This document shows, piece after piece, positions 51,850 through 61,275 of a stretch of DNA of 64,000 nucleotides (within the stretch, counting starts at the first letter, position 1; each line of letters begins with the position of its first letter). Origin of the DNA: Sphingobacterium paucimobilis HER1398 (GTDB lineage Bacteria > Bacteroidota > Bacteroidia > Sphingobacteriales > Sphingobacteriaceae); NCBI RefSeq assembly GCF_000416985.1, contig NZ_ATDL01000022.1:186001-250000 (forward strand), read 5' to 3'. The position numbers were made by a program, and so were the translations under genes. Under the pieces are notes generated by a model. That model saw only the letters and a list, made by a program, of their open reading frames with translations. It was not told the DNA's origin and made no database searches.

Positions 51850-52866
51850 ATGAATAATCCTATTATAAAACTAAGAGGGTTATCCAAGCATTATAAAAAT
51901 AAAATTGCTGTAGACAACCTTTTCCTTGATATAAACAAGGGTGAAATATATGGCCTTTTGGGGCCAAATGGAGCTGGCAAGACGACAACAATCCTTATGC
52001 TGCTGGGGCTTAGCGAACCTACATCGGGACAAGCGCATGTATGTGGGCATGATGCTACACGTAACCCTATTGCCGTAAAACAGAAAGTCGGATACTTACC
52101 TGATAACTTAGGATTTTATGGACATATGACTGCGCTCGAGAATCTTTCTTTTATCGGTAGGCTAAACGGTCTTTCTGAAAATGAAGCCCAAATAAAGGCT
52201 ATCGAATTGCTGGATATCGTTGGACTGAAAAACAATATGCACCAAAAAACTGCTACATTTTCCAGAGGCATGAAGCAGCGCTTAGGGCTCGCTGATGTGT
52301 TGATCAAAAAGCCTGAAGTGATTATCCTGGACGAACCTACGCTCGGTATTGATCCGAGCGGTGTGAAGGACTTTCTTGCTCTCATCAAAAAACTGAACGA
52401 AGAAGAACAGTTGACCGTGCTCCTATCCTCGCACCACCTCCATCATGTACAGCAGGTCTGCGATCGTGTTGGAATATTTGTGGATGGTAAGCTGTTGGCA
52501 AATGGTGATATCCCCAGTTTATCAAAACAATTATTTAATAAAAACGGATACGTCACCGTCCTGCGATTTCCAAGCGACAAACCTGTATCCGATCAATTGG
52601 AAAAGGACATGCAAGCTCTATCTGGTGTGCAGGAGGTAATTGTACACGAAGACGAACTGGAAATAATGTCTACCCATGACCAGACCGCTGAGATGGTACG
52701 ATATGTAGTTCAAAAGGGATATGATTTAATAGGTGTCCAACAGAAAACCTATGGATTGGATGAAATCTATCTCGAATATTTCAAAAACGAAAAAAATCTA
52801 AGTGTTAGTAATGAAAAATCTAAAGGAGTCTTTAAAAAGACGTTTTTCAGAAAGCAACGGGGGTAA
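51850..52866 (+). CDS. ABC transporter ATP-binding protein
   Basis: A 338-residue ATPase: Walker A GPNGAGKTT (residues ~41-49), Q-loop region VGYLPDNLGFYGHMTA, signature FSRGMKQRLGLAD and Walker B VIILDEPTLG with switch His in LLSSHHLHH. The C-terminal ~90 residues are the extra domain seen in ABC-2-type exporters such as those of gliding or NosF-like groups. It overlaps the permease gene by 65 bp, so the pair is translated together. It probably powers export of an unknown substrate with the permease. Confidence 0.92.
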   Translation: MNNPIIKLRGLSKHYKNKIAVDNLFLDINKGEIYGLLGPNGAGKTTTILMLLGLSEPTSGQAHVCGHDATRNPIAVKQKVGYLPDNLGFYGHMTALENLSFIGRLNGLSENEAQIKAIELLDIVGLKNNMHQKTATFSRGMKQRLGLADVLIKKPEVIILDEPTLGIDPSGVKDFLALIKKLNEEEQLTVLLSSHHLHHVQQVCDRVGIFVDGKLLANGDIPSLSKQLFNKNGYVTVLRFPSDKPVSDQLEKDMQALSGVQEVIVHEDELEIMSTHDQTAEMVRYVVQKGYDLIGVQQKTYGLDEIYLEYFKNEKNLSVSNEKSKGVFKKTFFRKQRG

Positions 52867-53821
52867 CGAAGTCCGATCTCCCCTGCGTGTCTTGTTGCGC
52901 AAAGAAGTGGCCGAGCATATCAGAAGCTGGAGATTCATCATATTGTTAACATTGATTGTATTGACATTTATCGCATCAATGTACTCGTCATTAAGCAATA
53001 TTAAATCCGCATTTGTAGCCACTGATAACAGCAGTACTTCATTTTTCTACCTCAAGCTATTGACATTGACAGATGATTCCATTCCTGCATTTCATATATT
53101 CCTCAGCTTCCTTGCACCTATATTAGGCATTAGCCTGGGATTCGATGCAGTCAACTCGGAAAACAATAATGGATCATTAATACGTCTAATGGCTCAGCCG
53201 CTGTATAGAGACAATCTTATCTTAGCCAAATTTCTCGCCCCTTTATTGATTGTCGCTATATTATTCTTCTCTCTGACTTTTCTAATTGTGGGTTATGCTA
53301 TGTGCATCAGTGGTATCCCTATCGAATGGCAGGAAGTCGTCCGTATACTAGCTTTTAATGGGATGACTGTGCTATACGTAGGTTTTTGGCTTAGTATTGC
53401 AGTCCTGTTATCCATTCGCTTCAGGCAACCTGCCACCTCGGCATTGACAGCAATAGGTATATGGCTATTCTTCACGGTTTTTTTTCAAGTGGTTATCAAT
53501 ATTGCGATAAAAGCTTTTATTCCAGATCCAAATTATCTTTCTGCAGACAAAATAGCTTATTATAATGAGGTAATCCTAAATATTCTTCGGATATCTCCAA
53601 GTCAACTCTATGTGGATGCTTCTACAACGCTTCTGATGCCGATGGTCAGAAGTTTGGGTCCCGTATCTATGGAACAAATGGCCGGAGCTATACCAAGTAG
53701 TATATCGCTAAGAAATAGTTTAATGCTGGTATGGCCTCAATTGAGTGGGCTGATCGCATTTACGCTACTTCTATTCGCCGTATCCTATGCTCTTTTCATG
53801 CGACGGGAGATTAGATCCTAA
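52802..53821 (+). CDS. ABC-2 type permease
   Basis: A 339-residue permease with about six hydrophobic helices (e.g. FIILLTLIVLTFIASMYSSL, FLSFLAPILGISLGFDAVN, LLIVAILFFSLTFLIVGYAM, AIGIWLFFTVFFQVVIN) and the NosY/YhaP-like order. DAVNSENNNGSLIRLMAQPLYRD is the typical cytoplasmic loop. It overlaps the ATPase gene by 65 bp; Met4 (52811) is an alternative start. Together with the ATPase and the NEW3 protein it forms an ABC exporter of unknown cargo. Terminated by a hairpin. Confidence 0.88.
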   Translation: MLVMKNLKESLKRRFSESNGGNEVRSPLRVLLRKEVAEHIRSWRFIILLTLIVLTFIASMYSSLSNIKSAFVATDNSSTSFFYLKLLTLTDDSIPAFHIFLSFLAPILGISLGFDAVNSENNNGSLIRLMAQPLYRDNLILAKFLAPLLIVAILFFSLTFLIVGYAMCISGIPIEWQEVVRILAFNGMTVLYVGFWLSIAVLLSIRFRQPATSALTAIGIWLFFTVFFQVVINIAIKAFIPDPNYLSADKIAYYNEVILNILRISPSQLYVDASTTLLMPMVRSLGPVSMEQMAGAIPSSISLRNSLMLVWPQLSGLIAFTLLLFAVSYALFMRREIRS

Positions 53822-53839
53822 TGCTTTCTTCTCATATAC

Positions 53840-53875
53840 ATACGGTGGCACTTCATCATAGCGGTGCCCCCGTAT
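53840..53875. terminator. Bidirectional terminator between convergent operons
   Basis: ATACGGTGGCAC (53840-53851) pairs with GTGCCCCCGTAT (53864-53875), one mismatch. It separates the ABC operon from pdeM. Confidence 0.7.
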
Positions 53876-53884
53876 AAAAGCAAA

Positions 53885-54529
53885 CTATAACACCTCTACA
53901 ATTTCGTCGCCCATAATAGCGAACAACCTATTATGGACTGTTTTTCTACATATATGCAGCCCTGTCCACTGACCGAATGCTGGAAGCGTAAGCACATTAC
54001 CCTGCAGATGATAACAAGGAAGCCTAAAGCGTTGCCTTCCCTTGGCATAGATTTCCGTCCCGGGATGTACATGCCCCACAATATTCAAGATTTCGGGGGA
54101 CACATGGACCGGTTCATGGGACAAGACCACTCCTTCCTCGAGCGAAAGGCTGTCTACCACGATCAGGGGAGAGTCCCGTAAAAAAGCATCGGGAAGTACA
54201 TCATGGTTCCCGATGGTTAGAATAAAGTCCACCCCCTTAACTCCCTGCAAGTATTCCATAAGGTCATCCCATTCCCGATTCCAGGCCGAATGAAACAGAT
54301 CACCCAGAAATACCACCTGCCGTACAGGAAGCCTTTCCAACAATCCACTCAGCCTCGCCAGCTCCCCTTGCAGTTGCATAGGCGGGACGAATATCCCCTC
54401 TTGTCTGAAGTGACCTAATTTACCCAGATGCCAATCGGACAACACCAGCATACCATACGCTGAGATATATAAGACCTTGTCCACCAGCATCTGTAATTCC
54501 AATCCCCGCCAATACAGTAGCCTTTCCAT
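53885..54529 (-). CDS. pdeM: Ligase-associated DNA repair phosphoesterase PdeM
   Basis: A 214-residue metallophosphoesterase of the PdeM group: LSDWHLGKLGHF, FLGDLFHSAWN, LTIGNHDV, VVLSHEPVHVSP and IVGHVHPG. The ATG at 54529 shares its A with the TAA stop of the helicase gene (TAATG), so the earlier Met is rejected. The four genes 53885-59562 are the known ligase-associated repair cluster of Bacteroidota and Proteobacteria. PdeM is its fourth member and probably trims DNA or nucleotide products. Confidence 0.9.
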   Translation of the reverse strand: MERLLYWRGLELQMLVDKVLYISAYGMLVLSDWHLGKLGHFRQEGIFVPPMQLQGELARLSGLLERLPVRQVVFLGDLFHSAWNREWDDLMEYLQGVKGVDFILTIGNHDVLPDAFLRDSPLIVVDSLSLEEGVVLSHEPVHVSPEILNIVGHVHPGTEIYAKGRQRFRLPCYHLQGNVLTLPAFGQWTGLHICRKTVHNRLFAIMGDEIVEVL

Positions 54530-56976
54530 TATTCGATTTTTCCTTCCAATTGCAATTTTAAGTTTTCCAGGCGACTTTGCCAATCTTCATTACTGTACCG
54601 CTCCCGAAACGACTCCGAGAAGATAGGAAATGCAAATGGCGTCAACTTATCGGGGAAAGTCAGGACAATGCGGTGACTACTGATGCGATCAAAGGCACGC
54701 TGCATCCGTCCTTCCTCCAGCTGAAAGTCAAAAACCTCATCATAAGCCTGCCGCAATAGGAGATTCTGGGGATCGTAGTCCTCAAAAACCGAAAAGAACA
54801 GTCCCGCATTGGCCTGTAGATGCTTACTCTTCATCTGCTTTCCGGGATACCCCTGAAACACCAAACCGGCAATACCGGCAATATCCCTAAAGCGTCGCCG
54901 TGCCATTTCCTGTACATTAATACCTGCCGTAATATCCTGATGCAGGTGGCTTGGAGCAAGCAATTCGGTAATCAGCTTTTGGTCGATCGAAAACGGTGTA
55001 GCGGACAGCAGTTCAAAGCCATATTCATTACTTGCGATACTGAAAGTCACGGGTTGTATCTTTCCAAAGCGATACGCCAATACCTGCGCCACGCCCTCAT
55101 GCACAAGTTTTCCTTCAAATGGGTACACAAAAAGATGATATCCATACCTGGTATGGATATACTCGACCAATAATTCATCTTCCTGAGGCAATCCCGATCG
55201 CTTCTCCTGCTCCTTAAATAAAGGTTGCAGGAATTTGATTTCGTCGCTTTTCCCCGATCTCTTATGGATATGGCTAAAGCTATGCCGGATAGCGACACCT
55301 AGATCCGGCGATATAGAAAAGCGCCCACCCATCCACGAAGGGACTACCCCCGTCTTGCGTGTACTGGGCTTGACGATCGCCTCGATATTGCGAACCTGTA
55401 TCAGTTCCAGCTGTCTTCCGGAAAACCAGAACACATCCCCTGCTTTCAATCGGGAGATAAAGGACTCCTCGATACTCCCCAAGTATTTCCCAGACATAAA
55501 TTTCACACGCATCATGAGATCAGATACGATAGCGCCAACACTGAGGCGATGCCGCATCGCCAACTTGCGACTTTCGACCTTATACAGTCCATCGACCAAT
55601 ACCAAGCGGTGAAAATCAGCGTAAGCTGACAATGATTTACCACCGTGGACCAGCATAGCCATACACTGTGCAAATTCGTCCTCCGTGATACTTTCAAAAC
55701 AATGCGTCTTCTTGACCTCCTCAAAAACCACATTTGCCTCTAGACCATCCCCTACCGCCAAGGTCATCAGGTATTGCAGGAGTACATCAAAGCTGCGGAT
55801 ATACGGTATGCGCTGCTCGACAATATGATGTGCAACTGCGTATTTCAGCGAATCACCCTCAATAATCTCCAGCGAATTGGTAGGGACATAGTAAATATGC
55901 GAGGTTTCATAAGGGCGGTGCCCCGAGCGGCCAGCACGTTGTAAAAAGCGCGCTATCCCTTTAGGTGAGCCGATCTGTACGACACAGTCCACAGGGCGAA
56001 AATCAACACCCAGGTCCAGGCTGCTGGTACACACCACAGCTTTGAGTTTACCCTCATGCAGGGCCTGCTCGACCCACTGCCTGATCTCATCGCTCAAGGA
56101 GCCGTGGTGTATGGCCAATAGTCCTGCAAACTCCGGATAGGCCGTAATGATATGCTGATACCATATTTCAGCCTGCGATCGTGTATTGGTAAAGATCAGT
56201 GTCGTTCCATAGCGATTCACGATATCGACCACCTTATCCAAGAGTTTGATCCCCAGATGACCTGCCCAGGGAAATCGCTCCAAATTGTCCGGAAACACAG
56301 TTTCGATCGATAGTTTCTTCTGTATTTGCGCCCGTACCAATACCCCTTTATGGTCTTTCCCCAACAATATTTTCTGCGCTTCCTCGAGATTTCCGATGGT
56401 AGCCGACACGCCCCATATCTTCAGTTTGGGATTGATGGCCTTCAATCGGCTTAATGCCAACTCGACAAGTACACCACGCTTACTGCCCATCAACTCATGC
56501 CATTCATCGACCACGATAAACTCCAGGTGCTTAAAATAATCCGCTGCCCCTTTGGATGCTAAGATCAAGTGGACACTTTCTGGCGTGGTGATCAGTGCCT
56601 GCGGCGGAGATGTACGTTGCTTCTGCCGTTGCGCAGTAGTCGTATCCCCTGTACGCAATTCGATCCGATAATCCAGTTCCAGCTCGGCACTCACCGCCTG
56701 TGTGGCTTTATATATTTCCTTCGACAAGGCCCGCAGCGGTGTTATCCATAGCGCATGCAGCTTAGTTGTTTTAAATTTCTTCTGCCGTCGGCGAAAGTGT
56801 TTGTCTTCATAATAATGCTGCAGAATGCCAAACCACAGGGCAAAGGTCTTACCGAAGCCCGTCGGTGCATTCAATAGGCCGGATCTCCCCGCTGCAATAG
56901 CCTTCCAGGTCTCCTTCTGAAAACCATGCGGCTGCCACCCTTGATTAAAAAACCAAACCTCAGCTATTGGATTCAT
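54529..56976 (-). CDS. Ligase-associated DEXH box helicase (Lhr type)
   Basis: An 815-residue superfamily 2 helicase. Walker A is LLNAPTGFGKTFALW, the DEXH box is VVDEWHELMG, motif III GVSATIGNLEEA, and motifs V/VI LDLGVDFRPVDCVVQ and FLQRAGRSGHRP. The C-terminal half carries the Lhr-type winged helix and beta-barrel regions. It overlaps the ligase gene by 17 bp and pdeM by 1 bp. It should unwind or translocate along nucleic acid in the same repair pathway as the ligase. Confidence 0.93.
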   Translation of the reverse strand: MNPIAEVWFFNQGWQPHGFQKETWKAIAAGRSGLLNAPTGFGKTFALWFGILQHYYEDKHFRRRQKKFKTTKLHALWITPLRALSKEIYKATQAVSAELELDYRIELRTGDTTTAQRQKQRTSPPQALITTPESVHLILASKGAADYFKHLEFIVVDEWHELMGSKRGVLVELALSRLKAINPKLKIWGVSATIGNLEEAQKILLGKDHKGVLVRAQIQKKLSIETVFPDNLERFPWAGHLGIKLLDKVVDIVNRYGTTLIFTNTRSQAEIWYQHIITAYPEFAGLLAIHHGSLSDEIRQWVEQALHEGKLKAVVCTSSLDLGVDFRPVDCVVQIGSPKGIARFLQRAGRSGHRPYETSHIYYVPTNSLEIIEGDSLKYAVAHHIVEQRIPYIRSFDVLLQYLMTLAVGDGLEANVVFEEVKKTHCFESITEDEFAQCMAMLVHGGKSLSAYADFHRLVLVDGLYKVESRKLAMRHRLSVGAIVSDLMMRVKFMSGKYLGSIEESFISRLKAGDVFWFSGRQLELIQVRNIEAIVKPSTRKTGVVPSWMGGRFSISPDLGVAIRHSFSHIHKRSGKSDEIKFLQPLFKEQEKRSGLPQEDELLVEYIHTRYGYHLFVYPFEGKLVHEGVAQVLAYRFGKIQPVTFSIASNEYGFELLSATPFSIDQKLITELLAPSHLHQDITAGINVQEMARRRFRDIAGIAGLVFQGYPGKQMKSKHLQANAGLFFSVFEDYDPQNLLLRQAYDEVFDFQLEEGRMQRAFDRISSHRIVLTFPDKLTPFAFPIFSESFRERYSNEDWQSRLENLKLQLEGKIE

Positions 56977-58561
56977 GCTTAGCGTTTATCAAATTTAACA
57001 AATCCTGCTTGGTGTTCGCTTCCGCCGCAGTCTTATCCTTGCGCCAGCGCAAGATCCGTGGAAATCGAAGGGCGATTCCCGACTTGTGCCGCGAACTCCG
57101 GCTGATTCCTTCAAACGCCAACTCAAATACCAGCACTGGCTGGACACTGCGTACAGGGCCAAATTTTTCTACCGTATGGCGTTTGATCCATTGGTCAATC
57201 TGTAACAGTTCTTTATCCGTCAGTCCCGAGTAAGCCTTCGCAAAAGGCACCAAGGCATCCCCATCCCATACCGCAAAGGTATAATCCGTGAATAAATTAG
57301 CACGTCGGCCATGCCCCGACTGCGCATATATAAGTACGCCATCTACCGTCATCGGATCCGTCTTCCACTTCCACCAATTGCCCCGTTTGCGCCCTACCTC
57401 GTAGGGACTGTCCTTACGCTTGAGCATCAGTCCCTCGGCCTGTTGCTGCCGGGCTTCGACCCGAAATAGATCTGCCGCTTCCCAACTGTCAAACGTCTTT
57501 ATCTCGGATAATTTCAATCTATTTTCTACTGGGTAGGTCTGTAAGACCTGCTCCAAGAGCGCACGCCGTTCGAGCAGCGGTCGATCACGTTGATCGATAC
57601 CCTTCCACTCCAGGATATCATAACAGACCATCACCAGTGGCACATCCTCCAGATGCCTTCGGCTTATCTTCTTGCGGCCGATACGGGTCTGCATCAATTG
57701 AAAATCCAATGGTCGCCCATTCTTCCAGGGAATGATCTCCCCATCCAGGACGGTACCATCGGGCAATATCGTGGTGAGTTCGTCAAACTCGACAAACTTC
57801 TCGGTCATCAAGTCCTCTCCCCGGCTCCATACAAATAGTTCGCCCTGCCGGACGATGATCTGCCCACGAATCCCATCGAGCTTAGGCTCCACGATCCAAT
57901 CTTCAATCGCTGCACCATCAAAAAGAACAGGATCCACGGGATAAGCCAGAAAAAAAGGATAAGGTAAGAAGTGCTTTTCCTCCAGCAGTTGCTGATGGAA
58001 CAGGGTATTAAAACTTTCTTCGAAGGGATCCCATTTGCCCATGACACGGTGCTCCACCACGGCTTCTTCCATCGCCAGATATTCCGAAAGCGCCCTGACC
58101 ACTAATTTTCGCGATACCCCTACTCTGAAATTGCCGGTCAATAACTTGTTGAACAGAAACAGACTTGTACCCCCAAACTTTTTCCAATAGGCCTCTATAG
58201 CCTGTCGCTGTTGTGCAGGAGAATAGGTCGGCATCAGCATGATATCCTGCAAAATAGCCCGCAGCTCGAACACATCCGAAGCGTGATCCGCAGTGAGCAG
58301 CAGCGCAAGCGTCTCCGCCAGATCCCCTACCACATAATACGACTCCTCCAGCAGCCACAGTGGTATTTCCGTTATCTCAGCAGCCCAGAGCCGGAGTTCG
58401 GTTGTCTTGACAGGTCTTTTGGGCTTATACCCCATTAATACGGCGACTGCCAACAATTTTTCCGTTTCATCCGCAGCGTGAAGATAATCCGTTATCGCGG
58501 TTACCTTTTCCGAGGTCTTTGTCGTGCTGTCCAGATGTTCAAACAAGGTTACGAAATCCAT
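56960..58561 (-). CDS. ATP-dependent DNA ligase
   Basis: A 533-residue LigB/LigD-like ligase. The adenylated Lys227 lies in VEPKLDGIRGQI (KxDG-R). Other nucleotidyltransferase motifs are FVWSRGEDLMT, GTVLDGEI, EGLMLKRKDSPYEVGRKRGNWWKWK, and the OB domain has GISRSSRHKSGIALRFPRIL. The N-terminal ~200 residues form the DNA-binding domain. It joins nicks using ATP and works in the ligase-associated repair cluster. It overlaps the exonuclease gene by 13 bp and the helicase by 17 bp. Confidence 0.95.
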   Translation of the reverse strand: MDFVTLFEHLDSTTKTSEKVTAITDYLHAADETEKLLAVAVLMGYKPKRPVKTTELRLWAAEITEIPLWLLEESYYVVGDLAETLALLLTADHASDVFELRAILQDIMLMPTYSPAQQRQAIEAYWKKFGGTSLFLFNKLLTGNFRVGVSRKLVVRALSEYLAMEEAVVEHRVMGKWDPFEESFNTLFHQQLLEEKHFLPYPFFLAYPVDPVLFDGAAIEDWIVEPKLDGIRGQIIVRQGELFVWSRGEDLMTEKFVEFDELTTILPDGTVLDGEIIPWKNGRPLDFQLMQTRIGRKKISRRHLEDVPLVMVCYDILEWKGIDQRDRPLLERRALLEQVLQTYPVENRLKLSEIKTFDSWEAADLFRVEARQQQAEGLMLKRKDSPYEVGRKRGNWWKWKTDPMTVDGVLIYAQSGHGRRANLFTDYTFAVWDGDALVPFAKAYSGLTDKELLQIDQWIKRHTVEKFGPVRSVQPVLVFELAFEGISRSSRHKSGIALRFPRILRWRKDKTAAEANTKQDLLNLINAKHESNS

Positions 58562-59562
58562 CCCTCCTCCTCCATCTCATCGTTATAAAGCGTTTTCAAT
58601 ACAGCCGACTGCTTACCATATCGTTCGGCTACCCAACGTGCAAAATTACTTTCATAGCCATGCGTCAGGTAAATATGTGAAGCACCGCTCCGTTCCACAG
58701 CGCTGTTCAACTGATTCCAATCGCAATGATCCGACAGCGCAAACCCCTTGTCTACCGATCGTCTTCTCCGCGATCCCCGGAGTTGCATCCAGCCACTGCA
58801 CATCCCCTCTCTATAGGGCTTTAGCTTCCTCACCCAGGGCGTATTATCAGCCGATGGCGGCGCCACGATCAACGCCCCCTCCATAGTACGCCGGTCACTA
58901 TCTGTCGCTATACGCCTACCCGGGAACTGATAACCGACCTCTTCGAGCGCATCATTGACATTCGCAACTGCCCCATGGAGATAAATATCACCAATCGCCC
59001 CGTCGAGATGAGCCAATATATTCTGCGCCTTACCCAATGCATAACCGTACAGCACGGTATTATATCCCTGTTGCGCATTAGACCGCCACCAATCATTAAT
59101 CTCCTGATAGAGCAGGGTCTGTGCTGGAAAACGATAGATAGGCAGGCCAAATGTACATTCAGAAATAAAGTGATCGCATGGTACCGATTCAAACGGCACA
59201 CTAACGCCATCGGGTTCCATCTTATAATCCCCGGTAAATACCCATACCTCACCTTGATAGGAAAGTCGTATCTGTGCCGATCCAATAATATGTCCCGCCG
59301 GATGAAAAGAGACCGAGACGCCATTCATCTCCAATGCCTCGCCGTATTCCACTCCCTCTACCGACTGTTCTATGCCCAATCGCAATTTCAGGATAGGTAC
59401 CGTGTGGTGATGGCAGATATAATGTTTCATCCCCCACCGCATGTGGTCGCTGTGTCCATGCGTGATTAACGCCACTTTTACAGGTCGCCAGGGATCGATA
59501 TAAAAATCCCCCTGTTTGCAGTACAATCCATTTTCATTTACCGTAAGTAAAGACATAGGCAA
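58549..59562 (-). CDS. Ligase-associated exonuclease (metallo-beta-lactamase/beta-CASP)
   Basis: A 337-residue MBL-fold nuclease. THGHSDHMRWG is the HxHxDH metal site, with FTGDYKMEPDGV further on, and a beta-CASP region including VAPPSADNTPW and FALSDHCDWNQL. It belongs to the SNM1/Ysh1-like proteins found next to ATP-dependent ligases. It is the first gene in the operon (transcribed leftward); the start could be Met1 or Met3. Probable role is DNA end processing before ligation. Confidence 0.92.
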   Translation of the reverse strand: MPMSLLTVNENGLYCKQGDFYIDPWRPVKVALITHGHSDHMRWGMKHYICHHHTVPILKLRLGIEQSVEGVEYGEALEMNGVSVSFHPAGHIIGSAQIRLSYQGEVWVFTGDYKMEPDGVSVPFESVPCDHFISECTFGLPIYRFPAQTLLYQEINDWWRSNAQQGYNTVLYGYALGKAQNILAHLDGAIGDIYLHGAVANVNDALEEVGYQFPGRRIATDSDRRTMEGALIVAPPSADNTPWVRKLKPYREGMCSGWMQLRGSRRRRSVDKGFALSDHCDWNQLNSAVERSGASHIYLTHGYESNFARWVAERYGKQSAVLKTLYNDEMEEEGWIS

Positions 59563-59752
59563 GTCGTATCTGAATAATTGTTACTTTATTTAAGCTAACA
59601 AGCCATTGGCGTTATTGTTCAGTCCTTTCCTTACTTTCTCCCTATTGTTACAGATAAATTTAATTATGTTAAACAGAAGAAAAACCACATTAGTTACCTA
59701 AGCAATTAAATGCTTTTTTTTTATAACTTTGTATACAACAAATATATGTACA

Positions 59753-60115
59753 ATGGAAAAAAGATACTGGAGCCTATTGCTCATGGGCGCTTTATTGGGT
59801 ACAACCGCTTGCCAGAATGGCAATAAGCAAACTACGGAAGATCAATCTACAACCATAGAAACTCCTGTAAAGACAGAGGAAACCAAGCTTATCGTGGATT
59901 CTTTGACCGACGACAAGGGAAACAAGCTCAACTTGACGTTTGACAATACAGCTGGTACCGCTACTGTTGTTTTTGGTCAGGACACGATTCATATGACGCA
60001 AGACACTACTGCTTCGGGTATTCAGTATAGCAATGAGAACTATACCTTTACCGAACACCAGGCCGAAGCCATCCTTACAAAAAATGGCACCGTGGTATTT
60101 TTCAAAAGCAAATAA
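59753..60115 (+). CDS. MliC-like lipoprotein
   Basis: A 120-residue lipoprotein from MEKRYWSLLLMGALLGTTAC; the earlier Met at 59729 only adds residues before the signal. The mature part has LNLTFDNTAGTATVVFGQDT, SGIQYSNENYTFTEHQAEAI and ILTKNGTVVFFKS, which follow the pattern of the membrane-bound lysozyme inhibitor MliC. It would protect peptidoglycan from C-type lysozyme on the cell surface or periplasm. Homology is from pattern only. A terminator follows at once. Confidence 0.7.
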   Translation: MEKRYWSLLLMGALLGTTACQNGNKQTTEDQSTTIETPVKTEETKLIVDSLTDDKGNKLNLTFDNTAGTATVVFGQDTIHMTQDTTASGIQYSNENYTFTEHQAEAILTKNGTVVFFKSK

Positions 60116-60157
60116 TAAACCGTGTTAGATTGCACGATCTACACGCCGCTATAAAAT

Positions 60158-60189
60158 AAAACCGTAAAGCTTCATCGCTTCACGGTTTT
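60158..60189. terminator. Bidirectional terminator
   Basis: AAAACCGTAAAGC (60158-60170) pairs with GCTTCACGGTTTT (60177-60189), one G/T mismatch, 6-nt loop. Confidence 0.8.
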
Positions 60190-60218
60190 ATCTTATCAGC
60201 TTGTACGGCCTAGTCTCC

Positions 60219-61100
60219 CTACAATAATCCTATTCCTCCAATGCGATAGCGGAAACCTACCTCATGTGTATTGGTCGATATCTTTTGGTTGAGCGTATGC
60301 CCATTGACACTGAACTGATAACTGTAGCCCACGCCAAAGTTGCCAAAATTGAGCTGCAGCAGTCCCGATAGATCACCCTGATTCTGTACGCCCATCCCCA
60401 GGCCGATCTTCGGCCCCGCAAAGGCCAGCACACTGATATCATATCGTGGCGACATTTCCTGCATGTGACTCACCAAGAAAGACGGGCGCAGCTTGAAGGT
60501 ATCATCCAAGCGGATCAGCATCCCTCCCGTCACATAGATCACATCCCGGAATTCGTACTCCCGATCTGTATTCCGCTTGAGGGAAAAGCGCGGCATCGCC
60601 ACACCGATATAAAACTTATCTTTTTGGTAGTAGGACGTACTGACACTCAGCACACCCGCCGTACCCCGTACATCTTCCCAGAAGGCGGGATCCTGATCGT
60701 CCAGTTGGCGGTAATTGCCCTCGTACAAGAGTACGCCTCCCCCCATGGACAGACTCAGGTATTCATTTTCGCTCAGCTGTACCGCCTTAGCTGCGTAGGC
60801 TGTGATTTCATTCTCCCGTACCACGCCCAGTGAAGCGTGCTTAAAATCTCCACCGATGGCCAGTCCCAAGTTTTTGATCATACCATGCCCGGTAACCCAC
60901 ACCGATTTGGGCGCCCCATCGACCCCTGTCCACTGGCTGCGTCCCAGCGTAGCAAGGCTTCCTCCTTCATCCATCGTACTGAGGGACGGGTTGAACGAGT
61001 TACGAAGTTGCCCAAACTGATTGTAACTCACCCCGTGCTGGGCTATCCCCGCCAAAGGAAGCAGGGACAGTATACCTAGGATTATTTTCTTTGTTATCAT
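60219..61100 (-). CDS. PorP/SprF family type IX secretion membrane protein
   Basis: A 293-residue outer-membrane beta-barrel protein of the PorP/SprF family. The signal (MITKKIILGILSLLPLAGIA) is followed by YNQFGQLRNSFNPSLSTMDE, the usual NPA/NPS-like start of mature PorP, and alternating strands ending FGVGYSYQFSVNGHTLNQKI and HEVGFRYRIGGIGLL. PorP/SprF proteins pair with large T9SS cargo carrying type B sorting domains. The cargo gene is directly upstream on the same strand, 176 bp away, matching this pairing. The start codon region lies within a GTTA-type octamer array. Confidence 0.88.
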   Translation of the reverse strand: MITKKIILGILSLLPLAGIAQHGVSYNQFGQLRNSFNPSLSTMDEGGSLATLGRSQWTGVDGAPKSVWVTGHGMIKNLGLAIGGDFKHASLGVVRENEITAYAAKAVQLSENEYLSLSMGGGVLLYEGNYRQLDDQDPAFWEDVRGTAGVLSVSTSYYQKDKFYIGVAMPRFSLKRNTDREYEFRDVIYVTGGMLIRLDDTFKLRPSFLVSHMQEMSPRYDISVLAFAGPKIGLGMGVQNQGDLSGLLQLNFGNFGVGYSYQFSVNGHTLNQKISTNTHEVGFRYRIGGIGLL

Positions 61101-61255
61101 GTTATCAAGTTATCGTGTCTAGTGTCTTCCGATTTATCGGAATCCCGATTTTTCATCGGGATTATCTTGTTATCTTGTTATGTAGTTATCGAGTAATGAG
61201 GTTACGTAGTTATGGAAGTCATAACCTCCATAACTACGTAACCTGATAACCTAAC
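61093..61255. repeat. GTTANNNN/TAACNNNN octamer array with a 17-bp hairpin
   Basis: GTTA-type units occur at 61093, 61101, 61109, then 61161 (ATTA), 61169, 61177, 61185, 61193 (GTAA), 61201 and 61209. TAAC-type units follow at 61222, 61231, 61239 and 61247. AGGTTACGTAGTTATGG (61199-61215) is perfectly inverted as 61228-61244. A TCCCGAT/ATCGGGA hairpin (61143-61161) lies inside. Confidence 0.75.
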
Positions 61256-61275
61256 TTTACAACCTTATCTCCATA

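Noticed and set aside
58975..59469. 164-residue plus-strand ORF opposite the ligase-associated exonuclease
   Set aside because: The HxHxDH nuclease is on the minus strand; the plus frame has no motif.
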